A DNA stretch of 64,000 bases, taken from assembly GCF_008704795.1 (NCBI RefSeq), contig NZ_CP023690.1:5280501-5344500 (forward strand). Direction: 5' to 3'. Numbering within the stretch: position 1 is the stretch's first letter; each line of letters begins with the position of its first letter. The position numbers were made by a program, and so were the translations under genes. Origin of the DNA: Streptomyces spectabilis (lineage in GTDB: Bacteria > Actinomycetota > Actinomycetes > Streptomycetales > Streptomycetaceae). This document shows positions 1-6,704 of the stretch, one piece after another. The notes below the pieces were generated by a model. It was not told the DNA's origin and searched no databases. It saw only the letters and a program-made list of their open reading frames with translations.

Positions 1-1066
1 GCCCGAGCACCATGTGCCGGTGCTGGAGCGCGTCGGCCAGCTCCGGGTGGGCGAGGCACTCCTCGTAGAAGTCGGCGCGGACGCCGAGGACGACGAGCGC
101 GGGGGCGGGGTCGGAGCCCGCCGCCGAGCACGCGGCGTGCAGGAGCTGGACGAAGGTGCGCCGGGCCGTCTCGTCGGCGCAGAGCGTGAACGCCTCCTCG
201 AACTGGTCGACGATGACGACCGGCCGGGCGTCGGACGCGGTCCCGCGCCGCGCCCACGTCGTCACGCACTCCCTGACCTCGTCCGCGAACTCGGGGGTGC
301 CGGGGGCGCCGGGGCTCTCCTCGCCCGACTCCGCCGCCTGCTCCTCCGCGGCGGCGACGGCGGGCGCGAGCTCGGGTATGAGCCCGGTCAGCTCCGCGAG
401 CGGGTCCGCGCCCGGCACCAGGTGCAGCACCTGGGCGGCCCGGCCGCTGCCGTCGCCGAGGGCGCCGTCGCGCAGGGTGGGCACGAGCCCGGCGTTCAGG
501 AGCGAGGACTTCCCCGCGCCGGAGGCGCCCACGAGCATCACCAGGCCGCCGGTCTTCTCCGCCGCGCGGAGCTGGGCGAGCAGCGCGTCCGTGCTCCGCT
601 CCCGGCCGAAGAACCACTGCGCGTCCTGCTGACGGTACGAAGCGAGTCCGCGGTACGGGCACACGCTGGGCACCGGGGTGTCGGCCGGGCCGCCTTCCTC
701 CTCGCCCGCGGCCGCCGCGGCGGCGTCGCCGACGACCGGGTCGGCCACCGCGCGCTCCCACAGGCGCTGCCACTGGGCGAGGTCGTACAGGCCGGGCGAC
801 ACCGGCGTCGTGCGGACGCGCCGCGCCTCGGGGACCAGGACGTGCAGGACGGCGGCGAGGGCGGTGAACTGGGCCGGGACGTTCTTGGCCCGCCGCCAGT
901 CGCTGATCCGCTGCGCGGACACCCGCACGGGGCGGCCGCGCTCATCGACCCGTTGCAGTCGGGCAACCGCCTCGGCAACGCGTTTCAAGGGAGGGTTTCC
1001 GGCCTCCTGGTACAGCAGCGCGAGACGTTCCGCGAAGGCTGTGCGTGCCCCTGAGTCGGAGCTCAA
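1..1066 (-). CDS. HTH / nSTAND1 NTPase protein, C-terminus cut by window edge
   Basis: About 355 residues of the N-terminal part are visible; the frame is still open at base 1. The start taken is TTG at 1066, preceded by GGTGGAGG on the minus strand. Residues about 1-80 look like a small helix-turn-helix region (VSAQRISDWRRAKNVPAQ). A linker is followed by the nSTAND1 signature CPYRGLASY...FFGRER, a Walker A loop GASGAGKSSLLNAGL and a Walker B PVVIVDQFEEAF. Known Streptomyces proteins of this build usually continue into WD40 or TPR repeats that act as a sensor, but that part lies outside the window. STAND NTPases are signal-responsive switches, some of them in antiviral or conflict systems. 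The target is unknown. The family call is secure; the start is less so. Confidence 0.75.
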   Translation of the reverse strand, partial: MSSDSGARTAFAERLALLYQEAGNPPLKRVAEAVARLQRVDERGRPVRVSAQRISDWRRAKNVPAQFTALAAVLHVLVPEARRVRTTPVSPGLYDLAQWQRLWERAVADPVVGDAAAAAAGEEEGGPADTPVPSVCPYRGLASYRQQDAQWFFGRERSTDALLAQLRAAEKTGGLVMLVGASGAGKSSLLNAGLVPTLRDGALGDGSGRAAQVLHLVPGADPLAELTGLIPELAPAVAAAEEQAAESGEESPGAPGTPEFADEVRECVTTWARRGTASDARPVVIVDQFEEAFTLCADETARRTFVQLLHAACSAAGSDPAPALVVLGVRADFYEECLAHPELADALQHRHMVLG

Positions 1067-1671
1067 GGCCTCCACCCCTTTACTTCCGCGGCACCTGGAC
1101 TTCCGGACCGGAAAACTCACTCTATACGGCTGACCTGCGGCTCAGCGGACCGGACGGAACCGGATCCTCCTCAGCGGCCGCCACAGTTGGCAGGATCGCG
1201 GCAGGGGCGAAGCAATCACGCGGCGTCAGGGCAGGCCACCGGCCCTGCGCCTGGAGAGGCGACTGATGGCGCTGCCACTTCCTGGCTGGATTTTGCTGGA
1301 GTTACGGAGCGGTGGCGAGGCTCTCGCCATGCCCTGTCGGACGACGCGCGCGGCCGGTCACATCCGGACCGCCTCCGCGTCGGCCGCGGGCCCCGGCTCT
1401 CTCCGATCCGCGCCGTCCCGGCGCGGGGCGACATCGCCCGTGTCGTTTGGTACCGGTCCCCACGAGGGGAGGGACCGGTGCCGAAACGACCTCCCGCCCA
1501 CAGGGCACTCCCACGCGCACCAGCCACCCCGCACGACCGCCCGCGACTCCGGCTGGGGCCCGTGCCGGCCCCGCCCGAAACGCTGACGCCCACGCACCCG
1601 GCGGTGCTGTTCCGGGTGACGGTGGGATGCCCTGGTCGACGAGGCTGCCCCGATGGCGGCCAGGACGCGGT
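1067..1671. other. 605-bp intergenic region with one strong hairpin
   Basis: No reading frame here has convincing start, ribosome site and family features. The only clear structure is the hairpin at 1443-1489. The 5' end of the nSTAND1 gene lies at the left border and the 3' end of the desaturase gene at the right. Confidence 0.5.
1443..1489 (-). terminator. Hairpin downstream of the desaturase operon
   Basis: Outer arms of 6 bp (1443-1448 with 1484-1489) and inner arms of 12 bp (1449-1460 with 1471-1482, one G-U pair), a single bulged G at 1483 and a 10-nt loop. It lies 183 bases past the desaturase stop, in a position to end that leftward transcript. No T-run follows, which is common for Streptomyces terminators. 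Confidence 0.5.
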
Positions 1672-2676
1672 TCAGGTACGCCGGGCCTCGACGCGGTCCG
1701 GCGTCGGCCAACGTACGTCGTGCACCCAGCCGAGGCGTTCGAGCAGGCGGATGGCGGCGGCGGAGGGGTCGATCTGTCCGCGGTCCACGCCGTGGCGGGC
1801 GCTGGTGGGGTCGGCGTGGTGGAGGTTGTGCCAGCTCTCGCCGAAGGAGAGCAGGGCCAGGGGCCACAGGTTGGTGGCGCGGTCGTGGCGCCGGGTGCGG
1901 AACGGGCGCCGTCCGATGACGTGGCACAGCGAGTTGACGCTCCAGGTCACGTGGTGGAGCAGCGCGATGCGGACGAGGCCCGCCCACAGCAGGGCGGTGA
2001 GGGCGTGGGCCCAGGTGCCGCCGATCGCCCAGCCCAGGGCGAAGGGGAGGGCCAGGGTGAGGACGCACAGGGCGGGGAAGGCCCGGGAGACGGCGCGGAT
2101 GTCGCGGTCGGCGAGCAGGTCGGGGGCGTAGCGCTCGGCGGAGGTGGGGTCGTTGCGGAACAGCCAGCCGACGTGGGAGTGGGCGAGGCCGCGCAGCTGG
2201 CCGCGCAGGTGCGTGCCGTAGCGGTAGGGGGAGTGCGGGTCGCCGGGGCGGTCGGTGAAGGCGTGGTGGCGGCGGTGCGTGGCGACCCAGCCGATGACAT
2301 CGCCCTGGAAGCTCATCGACCCGGCCACCGCGAGGGCGATCCGCACGGGCCGGGTGGCCCGGTACCCGCCGTGGGTGAGGCCGCGGTGGAAGCCGACGGT
2401 GACCCCGAGCCCCGTGACGACGTACAGGGTCAGGGCGAGCAGCACGTCGGTGGAGTGGATGAGGCGCCCCCACAGCAGCCAGGCGGCCAGGCCGAGAGCG
2501 AGGAACGGCAGGACGACGATCAGCGCCGTCACCGTCACGTACAGCCGCTCACCGCGTTTGCGCACGGGCGCCGGGCGGCCGTCGGTGGGGAAGGGGGCCG
2601 TCCCGTCGTACGTCTGCGACGTGGTGACGTCGTGCGACGGAGCGGGGGCTCGGGAAAGGGTGGAACTGGTGGACAT
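1672..2676 (-). CDS. Acyl-CoA / fatty acid desaturase
   Basis: A 334-residue membrane desaturase that would introduce a cis double bond into acyl chains using a di-iron centre at the membrane surface. The three histidine boxes are present: HRGLTH (97-102), HRRHH (134-138) and HNLHH (283-287). Hydrophobic segments lie at about 46-70, 76-95, 110-125, 200-222 and 225-245, with the usual two hairpins. The ATG at 2676 has AAGGAG six bases upstream. Length and boxes fit the stearoyl-CoA delta-9 desaturase family. It is probably the last gene of a leftward operon with the three small genes at 2755-3919 (gap of 78 bp), which suggests those proteins also act at the membrane. Electron donor and exact substrate cannot be read from the sequence. 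Confidence 0.92.
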   Translation of the reverse strand: MSTSSTLSRAPAPSHDVTTSQTYDGTAPFPTDGRPAPVRKRGERLYVTVTALIVVLPFLALGLAAWLLWGRLIHSTDVLLALTLYVVTGLGVTVGFHRGLTHGGYRATRPVRIALAVAGSMSFQGDVIGWVATHRRHHAFTDRPGDPHSPYRYGTHLRGQLRGLAHSHVGWLFRNDPTSAERYAPDLLADRDIRAVSRAFPALCVLTLALPFALGWAIGGTWAHALTALLWAGLVRIALLHHVTWSVNSLCHVIGRRPFRTRRHDRATNLWPLALLSFGESWHNLHHADPTSARHGVDRGQIDPSAAAIRLLERLGWVHDVRWPTPDRVEARRT

Positions 2677-2754
2677 GCAAGGCTCCTTGACCTCGGTCTG
2701 GCAGAGGGGGCCGGGGTCCGGGGCCAGGGAATCGGTGGTGGGCGGCCCGGGGAG

Positions 2755-3066
2755 TCAAGCCGTTTCGCCGACGTGGGTGCGCCGTGCCTGTGAGCTGCTT
2801 TCGGCGAGCCAGGACTTGGCCGCCGGGTCGGGCACGTGGGTGGGCAGGGTGTCCACTGTCAGGTGGAGGCGGGTGCCGCCTCCCGCGCTGCCCGTGGGGT
2901 AGCTGCGGGGCTCGTCGCAGACGAAGTACCGGCTGAGGAGCAGGGCGACCTGCCGCGCCGCGTCGGGGTCGGTGGCGACGATGCGGACCTCGACGTGCCC
3001 GTCGGCCGACTGTTCTTGGCGGCTCGGCCCGATCGGGCCGAGCCGCGTCGCCGTATGCCCGGTCAT
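2755..3066 (-). CDS. Small conserved hypothetical protein (103 aa)
   Basis: I do not recognise the family. The 103-residue protein has no membrane segment. Its middle (about 25-75) alternates strand and helix (HVEVRIVATDPDAARQVALL, then TRLHLTVDT) like a small alpha/beta ligand-binding or ACT-like fold, but this is only an impression. Its ATG overlaps the stop of the upstream small membrane protein (ATGA, 3063-3066), so the two are translationally coupled. Codon use is typical of the genome. It sits between a DUF5994/membrane-protein pair and a desaturase. Confidence 0.7.
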   Translation of the reverse strand: MTGHTATRLGPIGPSRQEQSADGHVEVRIVATDPDAARQVALLLSRYFVCDEPRSYPTGSAGGGTRLHLTVDTLPTHVPDPAAKSWLAESSSQARRTHVGETA

Positions 3067-3350
3067 GTCCTTCGGCCCTTCGCGGCTCTGTTGGTCCTGC
3101 GCCGTGGGCGGAGGCGCCCGCGCCCGCCGTCCCGGTGGTCGCGGCGGGCGCGGACGGCGGGTGGTGCGGTGCTGTCGGGTTGCGGCTGTGCGGGGCTGTG
3201 GGAACCGCTGCGACCGGGAAGGCGACGGGCGTACTGGCGGAGCGCGATCCTGTCGGCGTGCTGGTCATTGAGGAGGTGGATCAGGAATGCTCCCAGAGCG
3301 ATCATCGCGAGTACGGCGGCGACGGTGATGCCGGTGTCCATGGCCGTCAC
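3063..3350 (-). CDS. Small single-pass membrane protein (95 aa)
   Basis: The protein begins with one hydrophobic helix (about residues 7-26, GITVAAVLAMIALGAFLIHL). A basic, proline-rich, low-complexity cytoplasmic tail follows. No domain is recognised. It overlaps the DUF5994 gene upstream by ATGA (3347-3350) and the next gene by ATGA (3063-3066), so the three small genes form one coupled unit. A role as a membrane anchor or partner for the neighbouring soluble proteins is inference from this coupling only. Confidence 0.7.
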   Translation of the reverse strand: MTAMDTGITVAAVLAMIALGAFLIHLLNDQHADRIALRQYARRLPGRSGSHSPAQPQPDSTAPPAVRARRDHRDGGRGRLRPRRRTNRAAKGRRT

Positions 3351-3919
3351 CTCCCGTCGACCGCGGCGACGGGTGCGGCCATGGCGCCGCCCTCCGCCTC
3401 CCAGGCCTCTGCCTGCGTGCGGCCCGGCGGGTCCGCCTCGGCCGGGGTCGCGGGGTGACGGTCCAGCTCGTCGGCGATGAGAGCGCTGCCGGTCCGTGCG
3501 ATCCGAGGATCGCAGGCCGCGGCCATGAGGCGCCCGGCGGCTTCAGCCCCGGTCTCTGGGGGAATGATCAGCAGGTCCCAGCGCCCTACGCGGTAGGAGC
3601 GCAGCATGAGCTGGTGCGGGTCCTGCTCGGCACGGAACCAACCCACCTTGACCACACGTCCGTTGACGGGGACCTTGCGCGGTACGTCAGGCCAGTACGT
3701 CGGGTTGACCGTGACGCGCGTGATGCGGCCCCACAGGGGGCCCAACAGGTCGGTCAGGGCGGGAAGTTCACGAGCGAGGTCTCGGGAGCGCGGCCACCAG
3801 GCGCCGTCGAGCAGGCCGGAGGCAGGGCCCGGAGGCTTGACGGACAGCCGCGGCGGCGGATGGTCGGAGGGCTCGGCGGTCGGTGCGGTCGGCGGGGGCC
3901 GTGCGGTGAGCACCGTCAT
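3347..3919 (-). CDS. DUF5994 family protein (copy 1)
   Basis: A 190-residue protein of an uncharacterised actinobacterial family. Typical features are DGAWWPRSRDL (about 38-48), a middle block with NPTYWPD and VGWFRAEQDPHQL, and WDLLIIPPETG near 120-130. The start is the ATG at 3919; the frame is open further upstream but lacks family sequence there. It is the first gene of the leftward unit ending in the desaturase. A divergent paralogue lies at 4351-4830, and the two are separated by a region with a repeated motif. The biochemical role is unknown. Confidence 0.8.
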   Translation of the reverse strand: MTVLTARPPPTAPTAEPSDHPPPRLSVKPPGPASGLLDGAWWPRSRDLARELPALTDLLGPLWGRITRVTVNPTYWPDVPRKVPVNGRVVKVGWFRAEQDPHQLMLRSYRVGRWDLLIIPPETGAEAAGRLMAAACDPRIARTGSALIADELDRHPATPAEADPPGRTQAEAWEAEGGAMAAPVAAVDGR

Positions 3920-3946
3920 GGTGTCGACCTGTCCCCGGGCTGTCGT

Positions 3947-4002
3947 GCCGGCCCGGTGCGATGGAACCGAGCGAGCCGGCCCGGTGCGATGGAACCGAGC
4001 GA
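3947..4002. repeat. 28-bp tandem duplication
   Basis: Two exact adjacent copies of a 28-bp unit (3947-3974 and 3975-4002), beginning GCCGGCCCGG and ending CCGAGCGA, just upstream of DUF5994 copy 1. It may be a slippage duplication or a doubled binding site. Confidence 0.85.
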
Positions 4003-4044
4003 GAAACCGGCACGGAAGTCGGTCAAGAAATTCTCTCGGCGCTG

Positions 4045-4134
4045 TCGAGCCTACTCCTGCGGCGGCCCCGACCACGACTGCCCGACCAGCGGGCCGCCCC
4101 TGGCCGGACGGACAGCGGTCGGGAGTAGGCTCGA
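4045..4134. promoter_or_regulatory. 13-bp inverted repeat, candidate paired promoter/operator
   Basis: TCGAGCCTACTCC at 4045-4057 and its exact complement GGAGTAGGCTCGA at 4122-4134. Each arm, read toward the nearest divergent gene, contains TAGGCT, which fits the Streptomyces -10 pattern TAGNNT. The spacer is 64 bp, so this is more likely two DNA sites than an RNA hairpin. Confidence 0.45.
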
Positions 4135-4350
4135 AGTGCCGAGGGCTCTGCGCGCACGAGCCCAGACACCCGTGTCGCGCTCGGCGAGCCACCGGACCGG
4201 GCCCGCACGAAGCGAGGTCACGCCCATGGACACGAACCACACCCCGCCTGAAGGAAACACCCGCCAACAGCCATGTGCTGAAGGCGGGTTGGCCGACGGC
4301 CGCGCCGGATCAGCAGCGACTGCTGCCGCGCACCGGGTTGGCGGTGCGCC

Positions 4351-4830
4351 ATGACCGATGACCTCGAGCGCCCCGCGAAGCTGCTGGCGGACACGCAGAC
4401 CCATCTCGTGGCACCCGGTGCGGCCGTACTGAGGATGCAGACGACGCCCCGCCGTGACGGGACCTTCGACGGCGCCTGGTGGCCGCGCTCCCGGAACCTC
4501 GAAACCCAGCTGCCCGAATTGCTGCGCGCGCTGACCGAGCGCCTGGGCCCCCTCGCCCGTATCGGCCTGGACGCGAGCGCCTGGGACGTGCACACGCGCC
4601 ACGTGATCGTCGACGGTCACATGGTCCGCATCGACTGGTCCGCCGTCGACGACAGCACGATGCTCATCACTCGGGGGCGGCAGGACATCTTCTCCTTCCT
4701 GATGCTCCCGCCGGGGACCGACGCCTCCGCCGCGCGTACGGCCATGGCCATGGCCGTGCAGGACGGCAACAGCGCATCGGCCGCGGAGATCCTGGCGGCC
4801 ACCGGAATCACTTCCGCTGGAGGGACGTGA
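4351..4830 (+). CDS. DUF5994 family protein (copy 2)
   Basis: A 159-residue protein sharing the DUF5994 hallmarks with the divergent gene: DGAWWPRSRNL at about 36-46, a paired VIVDGHMVRIDW strand block and FSFLMLPPGTD near the end. The overall plan is the same but identity with copy 1 is limited to these blocks, so the pair are old paralogues, not a recent duplication. The ATG at 4351 has only a weak ribosome site. The gene ends in a strong bidirectional hairpin (4846-4884) shared with tRNA-Pro. Function unknown. Confidence 0.78.
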   Translation: MTDDLERPAKLLADTQTHLVAPGAAVLRMQTTPRRDGTFDGAWWPRSRNLETQLPELLRALTERLGPLARIGLDASAWDVHTRHVIVDGHMVRIDWSAVDDSTMLITRGRQDIFSFLMLPPGTDASAARTAMAMAVQDGNSASAAEILAATGITSAGGT

Positions 4831-4845
4831 GGGGGCCAGAAACGA

Positions 4846-4884
4846 GTCAGGGGCCCGACCCGCTAAGCGGATCAGGCCCCTGAC
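4846..4884. terminator. Bidirectional terminator between DUF5994 copy 2 and tRNA-Pro
   Basis: Perfect 10-bp stem, 4846-4855 (GTCAGGGGCC) with 4875-4884 (GGCCCCTGAC). A smaller inner stem CCGC-TAA-GCGG lies within the loop. It lies between convergent transcripts and fits termination of both. Confidence 0.8.
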
Positions 4885-4899
4885 CTGGTGTTTCAGCTG

Positions 4900-4973
4900 T
4901 CGGGGTGGCGGGATTTGAACCCACGACCTCTTCGTCCCGAACGAAGCGCGCTGCCAAGCTGCGCCACACCCCG
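4900..4973 (-). tRNA. tRNA-Pro(CGG)
   Basis: A 74-base cloverleaf on the minus strand. The acceptor is CGGGGTG pairing with CACCCCG and discriminator A. The D arm is GCGC...GCGC, the anticodon stem is CTTCG/CGAAG with loop TTCGGGA giving anticodon CGG, and the T arm contains GGTTCAAATCC. CCA is not encoded. It reads the codon CCG, common at this GC content. Confidence 0.95.
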
Positions 4974-5081
4974 ATGTCGATGCTCCGCTCACTGTCAGCT
5001 CTGCTGCGCAGGTCGCGGCGACATCGATTACTTTAGCGGACCGGCGCCCGGAGACGAAATCCGGTTTTCCGGAGGGCCGGG

Positions 5082-6017
5082 TCAGGGGCGGGCGGGGCGC
5101 TCCGTGAGGGTCAGGAGCGTCGCCTCGGGCGGGCAGGCGAAGCGGAACGGGGTGTAGCGGTTGGCGCCGCAGCCGGCGGAGACGTGGAGGTAGGAGGTGT
5201 GGCCTCCGGCCTCGTGCGTGGAGAGGCCCTTCACGCGGTCCGTGTCCAGGTCGCAGTTGGTGACGAGGGCCCCGTAGAAGGGGATGCAGACCTGGCCGCC
5301 GTGGGTGTGGCCCGCGAGGACCAGCGGGTAGCCGTCCGCGGTGAAGGCGTCCAGGGAGCGGAGGTACGGGGCGTGGACGACGCCCATGGAGAAGTCGGCG
5401 TTCGTGTCGGGGCCGCCCGCGACCTGCGCGTACCGGTCCCGCTTGATGTGCGGGTCGTCCACGCCGGTGAGCGCGATCTCGTAGCCGTCGATCTTGAGGG
5501 TGCCCCGGGTGTTCGTGAGGTTGACCCAGCCCGCCGCGTCGAAGCCGTCGCGCAGGTCCTCCCACTGGATGTGGACGACGCCCACGGCGGGCGGGTTGCC
5601 GTTCAGACCGTGGCGGCCCTGCACCTTCTCCAGCAGATAGCGGGCGGGGTTGCGGGGCCTGGGCCCGTAGTAGTCGTTGGAGCCGAAGACGTACGCCCCG
5701 GGGAAGTCCATCAGCGGGCCGAGCGCGTCCAGGACCTCGGGGATGCCCTCGGGGTCCGAGAGGTTGTCGCCCGTGTTGATCACGAAGTCGGGGCGCAGGC
5801 CCGCGAGCGAGCGCAGCCAGCGCTGCTTCTTGCGCTGACCGGAGACCATGTGGATGTCCGAGACCTGGAGTACGCGCAGGGGCCGCATCCCCGGCGGCAG
5901 TACGGGGACCGTCACCCGCCGGACCCGGAAGGAGCGGGCTTCGATGCCCACGGAGTAGGCGATACCGGCCGCGGCCGTCGCCGAGATTCCCAGAGGTACT
6001 GCGTATCGCGCGCGCAT
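5082..6017 (-). CDS. Metallophosphoesterase
   Basis: A 311-residue calcineurin-like phosphoesterase. The metal-binding motifs are in order: SDIH (D54, H56), GDN (D83, N84), GSND (N113), then a late HAP motif and GHTHGG at about 235-240. Residues 1-25 form a hydrophobic N-terminal segment without a clear cleavage site, suggesting a membrane-anchored or exported enzyme. Members hydrolyse phosphomonoesters or diesters; some act on lipids or cell-wall intermediates. The substrate is not evident. It stands alone, divergent from the YqeY gene at 6128. Confidence 0.9.
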   Translation of the reverse strand: MRARYAVPLGISATAAAGIAYSVGIEARSFRVRRVTVPVLPPGMRPLRVLQVSDIHMVSGQRKKQRWLRSLAGLRPDFVINTGDNLSDPEGIPEVLDALGPLMDFPGAYVFGSNDYYGPRPRNPARYLLEKVQGRHGLNGNPPAVGVVHIQWEDLRDGFDAAGWVNLTNTRGTLKIDGYEIALTGVDDPHIKRDRYAQVAGGPDTNADFSMGVVHAPYLRSLDAFTADGYPLVLAGHTHGGQVCIPFYGALVTNCDLDTDRVKGLSTHEAGGHTSYLHVSAGCGANRYTPFRFACPPEATLLTLTERPARP

Positions 6018-6127
6018 GCCTCCATCGTGTCAGACCCCGTACGCCCGCCGGACGCCCCGTCGCCCCCGGGCGGCCGCCCCGGGAAATGAAGGGGCCGGGC
6101 GTGCGGTGCACCTGCCACAATTGCCCC

Positions 6128-6595
6128 ATGACCACGCTCAAGTCGAAGCTTCAGGACGACCTCAACGCCGCGATCAAGGGGCGCGACGAGCTGCGCTCCT
6201 CGACGCTGCGGATGACGCTCGCCGCCGTCACGAAGGAGGAGGTCGCGGGCAAGGAGAAGCGCGTGCTCTCCGACGACGAGGTGCAGAAGGTGATCACCCG
6301 CGAGGCGAAGAAGCGCCGCGAGGCGGCCGACGCCTTCGCCCAGGGAAACCGCCCCGAGCAGGCCGAGCGCGAGCGGGCCGAGGGCGAGGTGCTCGCGGAG
6401 TACCTGCCCAAGCAGCTCTCCGACGACGACCTGGAGCGGATCGTCGCCGAGGCCGTCGCCGAGGCGAAGGCCGCGGGCGCCGAGGGCCCCAGGGCCATGG
6501 GCCAGGTCATGAAGATCGTGAACCCGAAGGTGGCGGGCCAGGCCGAGGGCGGCCGCGTCGCCGCCACGGTCAAGCGCCTGCTCGCGGGCGGCTGA
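6128..6595 (+). CDS. GatB/YqeY domain-containing protein
   Basis: A 155-residue YqeY-type protein, essentially full length for the family. Helical throughout, beginning MTTLKSKLQDDLNAAIKGRDE and containing LSDDEVQKVITREAKKR and the conserved EYLPKQLSDDDL block. YqeY is homologous to the C-terminal tRNA-handling domain of amidotransferase subunit GatB, but its own role is not settled. The start is ATG at 6128. An upstream in-frame ATG would add a non-family cysteine-containing stretch. The gene is separated by a strong hairpin from the convergent PBP gene. Confidence 0.9.
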   Translation: MTTLKSKLQDDLNAAIKGRDELRSSTLRMTLAAVTKEEVAGKEKRVLSDDEVQKVITREAKKRREAADAFAQGNRPEQAERERAEGEVLAEYLPKQLSDDDLERIVAEAVAEAKAAGAEGPRAMGQVMKIVNPKVAGQAEGGRVAATVKRLLAGG

Positions 6596-6632
6596 CCAGC
6601 GCCTTTCCCGGACGGCCGGGTAGCCGGACAGT

Positions 6633-6674
6633 ACGGGGGCGGCCCCTGAGCAGAAGCTCAGGGGCCGCCCCCGT
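6633..6674. terminator. Bidirectional terminator between yqeY-like and PBP genes
   Basis: Perfect 18-bp stem (6633-6650 with 6657-6674) and a 6-base loop CAGAAG. It lies between two convergent genes, 37 bases after the YqeY stop and 30 after the PBP stop on the other strand. Confidence 0.9.
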
Positions 6675-6704
6675 CAATGTGCCGTCTGGCGCGGGCCGTT
6701 GGCC

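Larger units (their letters stand above)
3920..4350. other. Divergent control region between two DUF5994 genes
   Basis: 431 bp without a credible gene. It holds a 28-bp tandem duplication (3947-4002) and a perfect 13-bp inverted repeat (4045-4057 with 4122-4134). In each arm the sequence GGAGTAGGCTCGA points toward the gene on its own side and contains the -10-like hexamer TAGGCT. I infer two promoters or two operator half-sites serving the divergent genes. No convincing -35 box is seen. Confidence 0.5.

Noticed and set aside
4900..4973. tRNA-Pro as an attachment site of an integrated element
   Set aside because: No integrase gene and no repeat of the tRNA 3' end were seen within the window; neighbours on one side are conserved core genes.
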